Source: Fusobacterium sp.
GTDB taxonomy: Bacteria > Fusobacteriota > Fusobacteriia > Fusobacteriales > Fusobacteriaceae
Assembly (NCBI GenBank): GCA_018457305.1
Contig: JAGYHM010000029.1
Location: forward strand, 1 to 12,433
Direction: 5' to 3'
Length of the DNA stretch: 12,433 nt
Shown: piece after piece, positions 1 through 6,290 of the stretch
Layout of the letters: the number at the start of each line of letters is the position of its first letter
Numbering within the stretch: the first letter of the stretch is position 1
The notes under the pieces: model-generated
Told to the model about the DNA's origin: nothing
The model's database searches: none
Seen by the model: only the letters and a program-made list of their open reading frames with translations
Position numbers and translations under genes: made by a program

Positions 1-1157
1 AATATATACTCTCTCGAATTTTCTGAAATTATATTTGCACTTTCTGTATCTCCAAAATAATAAAGTGCTTTTCTTTTAATTATTCTAAAATACTCTATAA
101 GCCCTAAACTTTGATTTTTTTTACCTACACTTTCTGTTGAAATATATTTAGGTGATTTCCCTAGTTTTCCTTCAATTACAATTTTTTTACCATATCTATT
201 AATAAATACTGTCTGATCTTCTTCCTCTGTTTCTATAATATATACCTTATTTTTTAAAGAATACTTTATTTTTTGATAAATATAATCGTCTCTTTCTTCA
301 TCAAAATATAAAATTTCTTTCTTATGATTATTTGTATCTTCCATCACTACAACATTTTTAATGGGATCTAACACTTTACTTTTTCTTCTTTTTTTCCCTT
401 TTTCATCAAATAAGTTTATTTTCCCTTTTTTTTCAAATAAATAATTATTGTTAATTTGCATTTTAAATTTATCTGCCTCAAGTTTTTTTTCTCCTTTATT
501 CCACAAACTAACTTTATTATCTTTTTCTAAAATTATTGTATCTGCATCTTTAGAGATAAATATAATTTTTCCTCTCCCAATTTTTTCTAGGTTAATTTCT
601 TTTAATTCTCTTCTTTCAACCTTATAAAGCTTTCTTTCTTCTTCATTATATGTAACTATGTATTCTAAAGTTTGCCATCTTTTTTTTAACTCTATATTAG
701 GATAAATAAATTCCATAATTTCTCTATCCCCTTTTAAATCTATATCAGAATAAAAATATTCAATTTTATCTACTTCTTTTTCTAGATACATCTCACTTTT
801 ATTTTTTAATTTTATTATATTCCATTTATTTTTTATTTTTTTCATAAAAATATCCATACCCTCTATACAGATATTTTCTTCTCTTTTTAAATTAATCGTA
901 GAAGCAAAAGATAAATTATCTTTACTAGGTAATTTTTTTAAATTATATAAATATATTTTTCCTTTCTTTTTTAAAAATCCCTTTCTATAAAGATAATATT
1001 CATCATCTATTAATCCTTCTTTAAATTTATAACTTAAAGCTACTCTATTAGAATCTATTTCAACTTGATCATTCACTGGATATACTTCAAAAACCTTATA
1101 ATTCTCATCGTATTCATCAATTGAGAACATTTTTTTCAAGACTTTTTCTAAATACAT
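1..1157 (-). CDS. Unrecognised large protein, 3' end outside window
   Basis: An open frame of about 385 codons starts at the ATG at 1157 and leaves the window at its left edge without a stop. An AAGGAGGA ribosome site lies 4 nt upstream of the ATG (GGAGG core to ATG); a second in-frame ATG is codon 10. The protein starts MYLEKVLKKMFSIDEYDENY. It is rich in Lys, Glu, Ile and Tyr, has no signal peptide or obvious membrane segment, and looks largely beta-stranded. Its middle part alternates short strands with Gly-Lys turns (for example FEKKGKINLFDEKGKK and VFINRYGKKIVIEGKLGK), loosely like degenerate WG-type repeats, but I would not assign that family. It is divergent from the 188-aa/BrxL-like operon with 120 bp between the two start codons, so it may be co-regulated cargo of the same element or the flanking host gene. 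Function unknown. The frame is open throughout, so I am confident that it is coding. Confidence 0.8.
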   Translation of the reverse strand, partial: MYLEKVLKKMFSIDEYDENYKVFEVYPVNDQVEIDSNRVALSYKFKEGLIDDEYYLYRKGFLKKKGKIYLYNLKKLPSKDNLSFASTINLKREENICIEGMDIFMKKIKNKWNIIKLKNKSEMYLEKEVDKIEYFYSDIDLKGDREIMEFIYPNIELKKRWQTLEYIVTYNEEERKLYKVERRELKEINLEKIGRGKIIFISKDADTIILEKDNKVSLWNKGEKKLEADKFKMQINNNYLFEKKGKINLFDEKGKKRRKSKVLDPIKNVVVMEDTNNHKKEILYFDEERDDYIYQKIKYSLKNKVYIIETEEEDQTVFINRYGKKIVIEGKLGKSPKYISTESVGKKNQSLGLIEYFRIIKRKALYYFGDTESANIISENSREYI

Positions 1158-1196
1158 TATTCCTCCTTCTAAAAATCCGAAACACCTTTTTCTTTT

Positions 1197-1225
1197 TTGC
1201 GAATAAATTCTTTATAGATTATTAT
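1197..1225 (+). promoter_or_regulatory. Promoter of the 188-aa/BrxL-like operon
   Basis: TTGCGA at 1197-1202 and TATTAT at 1220-1225 are separated by 17 bp, a good sigma-70/A type match. The predicted start is near 1232, about 45 nt before the ATG at 1278. On the other strand the same stretch reads TATAAT (1226-1221), a possible -10 for the divergent minus-strand gene, but no good -35 accompanies it. Confidence 0.6.
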
Positions 1226-1231
1226 ACAAAC

Positions 1232-1250
1232 AATGAATAATAAATTCATT
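1232..1250. repeat. Perfect 7-bp inverted repeat in the divergent intergenic region
   Basis: AATGAAT at 1232-1238 and ATTCATT at 1244-1250 flank 5 nt, and a T-run follows (1252-1260). It lies at the predicted transcription start and before the ribosome site of the 188-aa gene, so it could be an operator or a weak leader hairpin. The stem is A/T dominated, and in DNA this AT-rich the match could be chance. Confidence 0.3.
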
Positions 1251-1277
1251 ATTTTTTTTTAAAAAAGGAGGTACTTT

Positions 1278-1844
1278 ATGACAGCACAAATAAAAATAGC
1301 CATTAAGCTCTGTTTAGAAAATGAAGATTATAAGACTACAAAAGTTTTAGTCTCTAAAATTTATAAGGAAAGTGAGGTGGAAAAGTTCCTAAGAATACAT
1401 AAAGAATATATTATTGTCGGAGGTGGTGTAATTAAAAAAGAAAATTTTAATGAAAATTTAATTAAAGAAAATTATGAAAATTTAAAAGATAATCTCATCG
1501 TAGTTTCCAACGAAGATGAATGGAATGAATTTAAAACTTCAATTAATGATCTGACTGCAGAAAAAGAAGAAGAGCAATTAGAAGTAAATTCTAATTTAAA
1601 AGAAATTATTAAAAAATATGTTAAAGATGAGGAACAACAAAAAATAACTTTTAACTGTGTAAAAAATTCAATAGGTAAAACAAAAAAAGAAATCCTAAAT
1701 AATATGGATATTGTATATATTAGTGCTGGAGAACATAAAGGGCATATGGAAGAAATCTTTATGGCTGAACCTAATATTGCCATAACTAAAAATTTGTATG
1801 TAGTCAAAGATAGAATGTTACAATTAGAGAGTTTAAAAAAATAA
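1278..1844 (+). CDS. Unrecognised 188-aa protein, first gene of the BrxL-like operon
   Basis: The ATG at 1278 has a strong AAGGAGG site 6 nt upstream, so the start is secure. I do not recognise the family. The N-terminal 75 residues look like an alpha/beta fold (IKIAIKLCLENEDYKTTKVL, then YIIVGGGVIKKENF around residues 44-57, then LIVVSNEDEW). A charged helical linker follows (about 90-120, rich in Glu, Lys and Gln), then a C-terminal alpha/beta part with the segment DIVYISAGEHKGHMEEIF. There is no signal peptide or membrane segment, so it is probably cytoplasmic. The stop is only 15 nt before the start of the BrxL-like gene, whose ribosome site begins 3 nt after this stop; the two are surely cotranscribed and probably made in a fixed ratio. 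By position it is a candidate partner, adaptor or regulator of the AAA+ protein. That role is inferred from context only. Confidence 0.85.
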   Translation: MTAQIKIAIKLCLENEDYKTTKVLVSKIYKESEVEKFLRIHKEYIIVGGGVIKKENFNENLIKENYENLKDNLIVVSNEDEWNEFKTSINDLTAEKEEEQLEVNSNLKEIIKKYVKDEEQQKITFNCVKNSIGKTKKEILNNMDIVYISAGEHKGHMEEIFMAEPNIAITKNLYVVKDRMLQLESLKK

Positions 1845-1859
1845 ATGGAGGTATCAAAA

Positions 1860-3692
1860 ATGACAAATATAAATAATATAAAAATCAATGAAATTAAAAA
1901 ATTTTTCCAGGATTGTGAAAGAAATGGGATCGATTGTTCTATTTTTTCCCAACAAAAATCTAAAGAGCCTTTTTACAATATCCCTTTTCCAAGAGATATT
2001 GAAGTGAAACAAAACCTTACAAGAGAAGATTTAAAATCTCTAAAATTTAATGAAGATATTTTAGAAATATCAAGAAACATAGAATTTTATAACATAAGAA
2101 AAAATCCTATGGGAATAAGTGGTGATGTTAATGTTGGTTCTAATAAAATTCAATTACTTATTCCATTCTCTAAAAAAGATAGAAATATATTTCTAAAAAA
2201 GTATGAAAGTAAAGAGACTATTCTTTGTAATGTAAATATTACTTATAATCTTCACACAGAAGAGTTTTATGTAACTTCTATGAAGATATATTCTCATGAA
2301 AAGGCTTTTGAAGAGTGGAAGAATATCATGATGAATAAAACTCTCAAAGAAAGAGTTGAAAAATTATTAGAAATTCTTGGGTTAAACCCCGATACTCTTT
2401 TATATCATGAAAAGGTTATTCAAGTAACAAGGCTCATCCCTTTAGTTGTAAAGAAGTTCCTTTACCTTGAGATATCGAAAAAGGAATTAGGGAAAACATA
2501 TTCTTATAGTTCTTTAGGCTTCAATCCAAATACATTGTTATTAACAAGAGCTAATATGTTTATTGATGGAAGAAGTGGAAAAAATGGTGATTTTTTTGCA
2601 GAAAATACAGCTTTTATAATAGATGAGATAAATAAAGTAAATGACCCTGATGTAATAACTTCTTTACAAGTCTATATGAATGGTAAAAAAGATGTGGGAG
2701 AAATTATAATAAATGGAAAGGAAAAAAAGAAAACAGATATCTCAACTATAATCTTAGGAAATGCTAAAGATAAATTTGATTTTACTAATTTATTTGTAAA
2801 TAAAATTAACTTATTTTCAAATACAGTTATCATGAATAGTTCCGATGGGGAAGCATTTATATCTAGAATAAATGCTTTAGCAAATTCTTGGGGATGTCGT
2901 CCATTTTCAAAAAATTTTATTAAGAAAGGTATCAGTAACTTTTATGAATTAACTTTGTTAAAAGAAGTTATTTCAGAACTAAGAAGTAAAAAAATAGAAA
3001 TTCCTGAAAAAGTTTCTTCTTTCTTAGATAGAAATTTCAAAATAAGGGGTACTGTATCGGTTGAAAAGAACTTAGAGGGATGGATAAAATTATTATATCC
3101 TGAATATATAGATAAAATTAATAGTATTCCAGAAATAGAGTTTCAATTTATGCTTGAAAGAAGTATGGAAGCTAGATTGACTATAGAAAATCAATTACAT
3201 ATAATTAACCCTAATGATAATGAAAAGTTGAATATCCCTCTAAATCCATTATTAAAAAATTTAATAGTGGCTATGCCAGGAAGTATTATGTATACACCTC
3301 ATAGAATTTTTATAAATCATGAGAATGCTTTAGTAGAGAAAATTCCTTTAGATGCAATTGGAATAGAAATGAATGAAAAAGAATTTTCATTCTTAAATAA
3401 ACATCAACAAGAGTGTTTATACCAACAGTATTTATACCAACAAAAGTGTTTATATGAACAGTATTTAAATCAACAACAGTATTTATACCAACAGTATTTA
3501 TACCAACAGTATTGCTTCCAACAAGAGTATTTATACCAACAGTATTTAAATCAACAAAGATTGGTGGTTAATTCTTTTGATGGGGTAAACTTGAAGCATA
3601 CTATCTTTAATAATGATATTTGTTGGTCTAGCTTTAGAAATGATTATAATTACTTGTGTGGAGAAAATGAATACCCACAAATTGTTGATTAA
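1860..3692 (+). CDS. BrxL-like AAA+ ATPase, divergent and without recognisable Lon protease motif
   Basis: I place the start at the ATG at 1860, giving 610 aa. The in-frame ATG at 1845 overlaps the GGAGG site (1847-1851), which sits 8 nt before 1860. Seen: residues 1-150 form a leading domain. A module resembling BrxL follows: TRLIPLVVKKFLYLEIS leading into a degenerate Walker A (SKKELGKT, 206-213, first Gly replaced by Ser), a Walker B with DE (AFIIDEI, 251-257), a sensor-like Asn (GNAKD, N301), an arginine-finger candidate (FISRINAL, R336) followed by SWGCRP, and GWIKLLYPE (407-415). BrxL proteins (COG4930) show the same order, with G-x4-GKS, DE, VGN, DRIH..PGW and LLYP. BrxL usually ends in a Lon-like domain. 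Here residues 516-566 are QQYLY-type repeats and no Lon Ser-Lys signature is visible. In BREX, BrxL acts against phage DNA; no brxA, brxB, brxC, pglX or pglZ lies in this window. An element-encoded helicase role is an alternative. Confidence 0.68.
   Translation: MTNINNIKINEIKKFFQDCERNGIDCSIFSQQKSKEPFYNIPFPRDIEVKQNLTREDLKSLKFNEDILEISRNIEFYNIRKNPMGISGDVNVGSNKIQLLIPFSKKDRNIFLKKYESKETILCNVNITYNLHTEEFYVTSMKIYSHEKAFEEWKNIMMNKTLKERVEKLLEILGLNPDTLLYHEKVIQVTRLIPLVVKKFLYLEISKKELGKTYSYSSLGFNPNTLLLTRANMFIDGRSGKNGDFFAENTAFIIDEINKVNDPDVITSLQVYMNGKKDVGEIIINGKEKKKTDISTIILGNAKDKFDFTNLFVNKINLFSNTVIMNSSDGEAFISRINALANSWGCRPFSKNFIKKGISNFYELTLLKEVISELRSKKIEIPEKVSSFLDRNFKIRGTVSVEKNLEGWIKLLYPEYIDKINSIPEIEFQFMLERSMEARLTIENQLHIINPNDNEKLNIPLNPLLKNLIVAMPGSIMYTPHRIFINHENALVEKIPLDAIGIEMNEKEFSFLNKHQQECLYQQYLYQQKCLYEQYLNQQQYLYQQYLYQQYCFQQEYLYQQYLNQQRLVVNSFDGVNLKHTIFNNDICWSSFRNDYNYLCGENEYPQIVD
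3405..3557 (+). repeat. In-frame 15/18-bp minisatellite coding QQYLY-type units
   Basis: About ten consecutive units of 15 or 18 nt lie inside the BrxL-like gene. A typical unit reads caacagtatttatac and codes Gln-Gln-Tyr-Leu-Tyr. Variants carry an extra codon (QQECLY, QQKCLY, QQEYLY, QQQYLY) or end in Asn (QQYLN). All units are multiples of 3, so gain or loss keeps the frame. Residues 516-566 are covered. Adjacent nearly identical units (for example near 3478-3510) suggest recent slippage. The encoded tract is Gln/Tyr/Leu-rich and could form a helix or an aggregation-prone tail. Confidence 0.9.
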
Positions 3693-3752
3693 AATTAAGA
3701 AAATATTAACTACATATACTAAAATAGAAAATAAATTAAAGGAGGTATAAAA

Positions 3753-3974
3753 ATGCAAAAGTCAACTAATAGAGTTTCAATTACAGAAGCTTCAGAGATT
3801 TTAGATTTACCTAAACAAACATTAAGAGTATTTTTACAAAATGGTTTATTTAAAGAGTTTGGTTTAGCAACTAAATTAAAGAAGTCAAGTCAGTGGACTT
3901 ATTACATTTCGAGACCTAGACTTGAAAAATATATACTAAAAAATAAAATAGAACCTATAAAGACTGCAATCTAA
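3753..3974 (+). CDS. Small excisionase-like winged-HTH protein
   Basis: This 73-aa basic protein has an AAAGGAGG site 7 nt before its ATG. Residues 8-30 (VSITEASEILDLPKQTLRVF) match the MerR/excisionase style helix-turn-helix in which a recognition helix reads DNA in the major groove. WTYYISRPRLEKYI around residues 48-61 fits the wing and closing helix. Size, charge and position directly upstream of a tyrosine integrase support a recombination directionality factor (Xis) that bends att DNA and favours excision; it could also act as a regulator of the integrase gene. It lies 60 nt after the BrxL-like stop. A TATACT at 3715-3720 could be its own -10, but no convincing -35 is seen, so it may be read from the upstream operon. 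Confidence 0.65.
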   Translation: MQKSTNRVSITEASEILDLPKQTLRVFLQNGLFKEFGLATKLKKSSQWTYYISRPRLEKYILKNKIEPIKTAI

Positions 3975-4002
3975 ATAGATTCTATAAATAGTATTATATC
4001 TA

Positions 4003-4063
4003 AAAAAGTCCAAAGATATATACCACACTGACAACTGTAGTATATCACTTCTTTGGACTTTTT
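4003..4063 (+). terminator. Long hairpin between xis-like and integrase genes
   Basis: A 13-bp perfect inverted repeat (AAAAAGTCCAAAG at 4003-4015, CTTTGGACTTTTT at 4051-4063) encloses a second stem of 6 bp (ATATAC at 4018-4023, GTATAT at 4040-4045). The 3' arm ends in T5 and the 5' arm starts with A5, so it can act as a terminator in either direction. It separates the xis-like gene from the integrase, whose ribosome site begins 17 nt later, and may limit read-through into int. Confidence 0.6.
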
Positions 4064-4095
4064 AAAAATAAAAAAATAAAGGAGATGAAATTTTA

Positions 4096-5136
4096 ATGAA
4101 AAGACCAAATGGGAATGGAAGTATTACAAAACTTCAGGGAAAAAGAAGAAAACCTTATATAGTAAGAATAACACAAGGTTGGGATAAAGATGGTAAACAA
4201 ATAAAAAAAGTAATCGGATATTTTAAAACTATGAAAGAAGCAAATCAAATTTTATCAGATTATTTAATAAATCCTTTTGACTTAGATATACAAGATTTAA
4301 CTTTTGAAGAAATTTATATTAAGTGGAGTTCTAGCAAATATTTAAAAGTTGGAGATTCGGCAGTAACAGGATATAAAGCTGCATTTTCAGCATTTAAAAA
4401 ATTACATAATATAAAATTCCGAACTTTAAAGACAAAAGATTTACAAAAAGCTATGGATGAATCTAACAAGGGATACTCAACTAAAAGAAAAATGAAATAT
4501 TTAGTAGGTCAATTATATGCTTATGCTTTACAAAACGATATAGTTAATAAAGACTATAGTTCTTATATTGAATTAGGAGAGCATATTAAAAAGATTAAAA
4601 GAGTACCATTTACAGCAAATGAAATCAAAATACTTTGGGAGCATGTTTATGATGGAAATACTGAAAGTAATTTAATAGATACAGTTCTTATAATGATATA
4701 TACGGGCTTTAGAATACAAGAGTTATTAGAATTAAAGACCACTAATATTGATTTAGAAAATGGAACTATCCAAGGCGGAGTAAAAACAGAAGCAGGTAAA
4801 AATAGATTAATTCCTATACATCATAAAATTATTCCTTTATTTAGGAGAAGATTTAATAAGACAGCTGAATACTTCCTTATAAACTCTAAAGGAAAACAGA
4901 TGAAATATAGCAATTATTATCGTGAAAAATTTGAACCACTAATGGAAAAATTAGGGATGAAACACTATCCACATGATTGTAGACATACATTCGCAACATT
5001 GATGAATAATGCTAATGCAAATAAAACAGCTATAACTAAATTAATAGGGCATAAAAATTACTCTACTGTTGAAAAAATTTATACTCATGAAGATATAGAA
5101 AATTTAAGAAGAAATATAGAACTAATTGAAATATAA
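4096..5136 (+). CDS. int: Tyrosine recombinase (phage/ICE-type integrase)
   Basis: A 346-aa site-specific recombinase that would integrate and excise the element. All catalytic residues of the family are visible: R206 (TGFRIQEL), K230 as beta-hairpin lysine candidate, H293 and R296 (HDCRHTFA), H319 (LIGHK) and the nucleophile Y329 (KIYTH). Residues 1-60 form the small basic arm-binding domain (GNGSITKLQGKRRKPYIVRI, then KKVIGYFKTMKEAN), residues 66-160 the core-binding SAM-like domain, and 170-346 the catalytic domain. Length and domain order are those of Tn916/lambda-like integrases. The start has GGAG 11 nt upstream. It reads towards the end of rpsI, and three 11-bp repeats follow its terminator, which is the usual place for arm sites and attachment site. 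The gene looks intact. Confidence 0.93.
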   Translation: MKRPNGNGSITKLQGKRRKPYIVRITQGWDKDGKQIKKVIGYFKTMKEANQILSDYLINPFDLDIQDLTFEEIYIKWSSSKYLKVGDSAVTGYKAAFSAFKKLHNIKFRTLKTKDLQKAMDESNKGYSTKRKMKYLVGQLYAYALQNDIVNKDYSSYIELGEHIKKIKRVPFTANEIKILWEHVYDGNTESNLIDTVLIMIYTGFRIQELLELKTTNIDLENGTIQGGVKTEAGKNRLIPIHHKIIPLFRRRFNKTAEYFLINSKGKQMKYSNYYREKFEPLMEKLGMKHYPHDCRHTFATLMNNANANKTAITKLIGHKNYSTVEKIYTHEDIENLRRNIELIEI

Positions 5137-5148
5137 AATTATAAATAT

Positions 5149-5184
5149 CCTCTAAATTTTAATAAAGTTTAGAGGCTTATTTTT
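5149..5184 (+). terminator. Terminator of the integrase gene
   Basis: CCTCTAAATTTT (5149-5160) pairs with AAAGTTTAGAGG (5164-5175), a 12-bp stem with one G-T pair and a 3-nt loop, followed by CTTATTTTTATTT. It starts 13 nt after the integrase stop. Confidence 0.85.
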
Positions 5185-5241
5185 ATTTATAAATCAATAG
5201 CTTTTTAAAAGATGTGTTCGTAAATAAAATGGTTCTATATT

Positions 5242-5274
5242 TGTTACCTACCTGTTACCTACTTGTTACCTACC
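5242..5274 (+). repeat. Three perfect 11-bp-spaced repeats, likely integrase arm sites
   Basis: The 10-mer TGTTACCTAC occurs at 5242, 5253 and 5264, always followed by one pyrimidine, so the period is exactly 11 bp, about one helical turn. The tandem sites lie 67 bp beyond the integrase terminator stem and just before the host rpsI terminator. Integrases with an arm-binding N-terminal domain bind short direct repeats near the attachment core, which makes this the best reading. A decayed fourth copy may lie at 5231-5241. Confidence 0.65.
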
Positions 5275-5312
5275 GTCATCTTTTTTTAGAATTTTAGAAA
5301 AACTTAAAGCAT

Positions 5313-5345
5313 AAAAAAATCCCACAAACATAAAAGTTTGTGAGA
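5313..5345 (-). terminator. Terminator of the rplM-rpsI operon
   Basis: Read on the minus strand, TCTCACAAAC (5345-5336) pairs with GTTTGTGGGA (5329-5320), a 10-bp stem with one G-T pair and a 6-nt loop, followed by T7 (5319-5313). It lies 18 nt after the rpsI stop and appears undisturbed by the neighbouring insertion. Confidence 0.88.
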
Positions 5346-5363
5346 TATAATTTTTGATATAAA

Positions 5364-5762
5364 TTATCTTTTCGAGAATTGTGGGCTTCTTCTTGCCTTT
5401 CTTTTCCCGTATTTTTTTCTTTCAACCATTCTTGAATCTCTAGTTAAGAAGCCAGCTTCTCTTAAAGCTCCTTTTAAAGTTTCATCAGCTACTAATAAAG
5501 CTCTTGAAATTCCATGTCTGATAGCTCCAGCTTGTCCAGCATTTCCTCCACCAACTACATTTACCTTAACAGCAAATTTATTTAAAGTTTCAGTTAATGC
5601 TAATGGTTGTTCAACTATTTTAGCAAGAATTTCTCTTCCACCAAAATAATCTTTCATATCTTTTCCGTTTATTTCAACTCCTTGTCCACCAGGAATTAAT
5701 CTTACCCTAGCTACTGAAGTTTTTCTTCTTCCTGTTCCTAAATATTGATTTTTTTCTGCCAC
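5364..5762 (-). CDS. rpsI: 30S ribosomal protein S9
   Basis: The 132-aa product is full length for bacterial S9. It has the typical start ([20 protein letters not shown]), the Gly-rich middle [24 protein letters not shown], and the basic C-terminal tail [20 protein letters not shown], which reaches the ribosomal P site and contacts tRNA. The start is GTG at 5762, with a GAGGGGGG site 9 nt upstream that begins directly after the rplM stop. The gap to rplM is only 17 nt, so the two are translationally close and cotranscribed, as in most bacteria. It is the last gene of the operon, ended by the hairpin at 5313-5345. Confidence 0.98.
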   Translation of the reverse strand: MAEKNQYLGTGRRKTSVARVRLIPGGQGVEINGKDMKDYFGGREILAKIVEQPLALTETLNKFAVKVNVVGGGNAGQAGAIRHGISRALLVADETLKGALREAGFLTRDSRMVERKKYGKRKARRSPQFSKR

Positions 5763-5779
5763 TGTATATTACCCCCCTC

Positions 5780-6214
5780 TTATAATTCTACCTTTTTTGG
5801 TTTTTGAGCCGCATGAGTATGTTCTGCCCCTACGAATACTCTTAATCTAGTTAATTGTTGTCTTCCTAGTTTATTTTTTGGAAGCATTCTTCTAACAGCA
5901 AGCATTAAAAGTTCTTCTGGTTTTTTTTCTAAGATTTCTTCTAATCTTCTAGATCTTATTCCTCCAGGGAATCCTGAGTGATTGTAATAAATTTTGTCAG
6001 TCATCTTTTTACCTGTTACAGCTAATTTTTCTACATTAGTTACAACAACAAAATCTCCGCCATCTATATGTGGAGTAAATGTTATTTTTTCTTTACCCAT
6101 TAGTTTTTTAGCAATTTCAACTGCTAATCTTCCTAAAATTTGTCCTTCTGCGTCGTAATGATGCCATTCTCTAACAACATCTTCTTTTCTTTGCATAAAA
6201 GTATATTTTTTCAC
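5780..6214 (-). CDS. rplM: 50S ribosomal protein L13
   Basis: The 144-aa product is full length for L13, an early-assembly large-subunit protein that binds 23S rRNA. Typical segments are WHHYDAEGQILGRLAVEIAK near the N-terminus, HIDGGDFVVVTNVEKLAVTGKK in the middle, YNHSGFPGGIRSR around residues 77-89, and AVRRMLPKNKLGRQQLTRLRVF followed by HTHAAQKP at the end. Translation starts at GTG (6214), with AGGAGG 8 nt upstream; the next in-frame ATG at codon 7 has no such site. It is first in the rplM-rpsI operon behind a consensus promoter and a leader of about 70 nt that can fold, which fits the autoregulation known for this operon in several bacteria. Confidence 0.98.
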   Translation of the reverse strand: MKKYTFMQRKEDVVREWHHYDAEGQILGRLAVEIAKKLMGKEKITFTPHIDGGDFVVVTNVEKLAVTGKKMTDKIYYNHSGFPGGIRSRRLEEILEKKPEELLMLAVRRMLPKNKLGRQQLTRLRVFVGAEHTHAAQKPKKVEL

Positions 6215-6228
6215 TTTTAAATCCTCCT

Positions 6229-6284
6229 AAAATTTGGTTATATATTTTATATAACGCGGTCCTTTGTGGGAAAGGTTAAATTAC
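6229..6284 (-). promoter_or_regulatory. Structured 5' leader of rplM
   Basis: Between the predicted start (about 6284) and the ribosome site (6228-6223) the minus-strand RNA holds two hairpins: CCTTT/AAAGG (6275-6271 with 6265-6261, loop CCCAC) and a perfect 8-bp stem GTTATATA/TATATAAC (6255-6248 with 6244-6237, loop of 3). Ribosomal protein leaders upstream of rplM are known in low-GC bacteria; whether this is the same class cannot be told without a covariance model. Confidence 0.42.
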
Positions 6285-6290
6285 CTTACG

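Larger units (their letters stand above)
1169..5312 (+). mobile_element. Integrated element carrying BrxL-like operon, xis and int (left limit uncertain)
   Basis: The recombination module (xis-like gene, integrase, tandem arm-like repeats) ends directly before the terminator of the core gene rpsI, so one end of the element should lie between about 5185 and 5312. The BrxL-like operon reads in the same direction and is its probable cargo. The left end is not identified: I found no duplicate of the 5185-5312 sequence between 1158 and 1277, so the element may also include the minus-strand gene and extend beyond the window. No phage structural, replication or conjugation gene is visible here. A tandem octamer, TTTTAGAA at 5284-5291 and 5292-5299, lies near the presumed junction. 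Confidence 0.5.

Noticed and set aside
1845..1859. ATG at 1845 as start of the BrxL-like protein
   Set aside because: The GGAGG at 1847-1851 overlaps this ATG and is well spaced (8 nt) for the in-frame ATG at 1860.
1472..1888. Minus-strand open frame of about 138 codons
   Set aside because: It lies antisense to the 188-aa gene and the start of the BrxL-like gene, which have good ribosome sites; its hydrophobic composition is what antisense of Lys/Asn-rich AT-rich codons gives.
1860..3692. Calling a complete BREX system
   Set aside because: Only a BrxL-like gene is seen; methyltransferase, PglZ and BrxC genes are absent from the window, so the context does not support BREX.
3546..3758. Minus-strand open frame of about 70 codons
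   Set aside because: It is antisense to the end of the BrxL-like gene and has no credible ribosome site; it is explained by low GC.
5242..5274. CRISPR-like array
   Set aside because: The 10-bp repeats follow each other with a single base between them, so there are no spacers, and no cas gene is present.
6281..6290. AAGGT/ACCTT hairpin as part of the rplM leader RNA
   Set aside because: The predicted transcription start (about 6284) falls inside its 5' arm, so it can only be a DNA palindrome at the start site.
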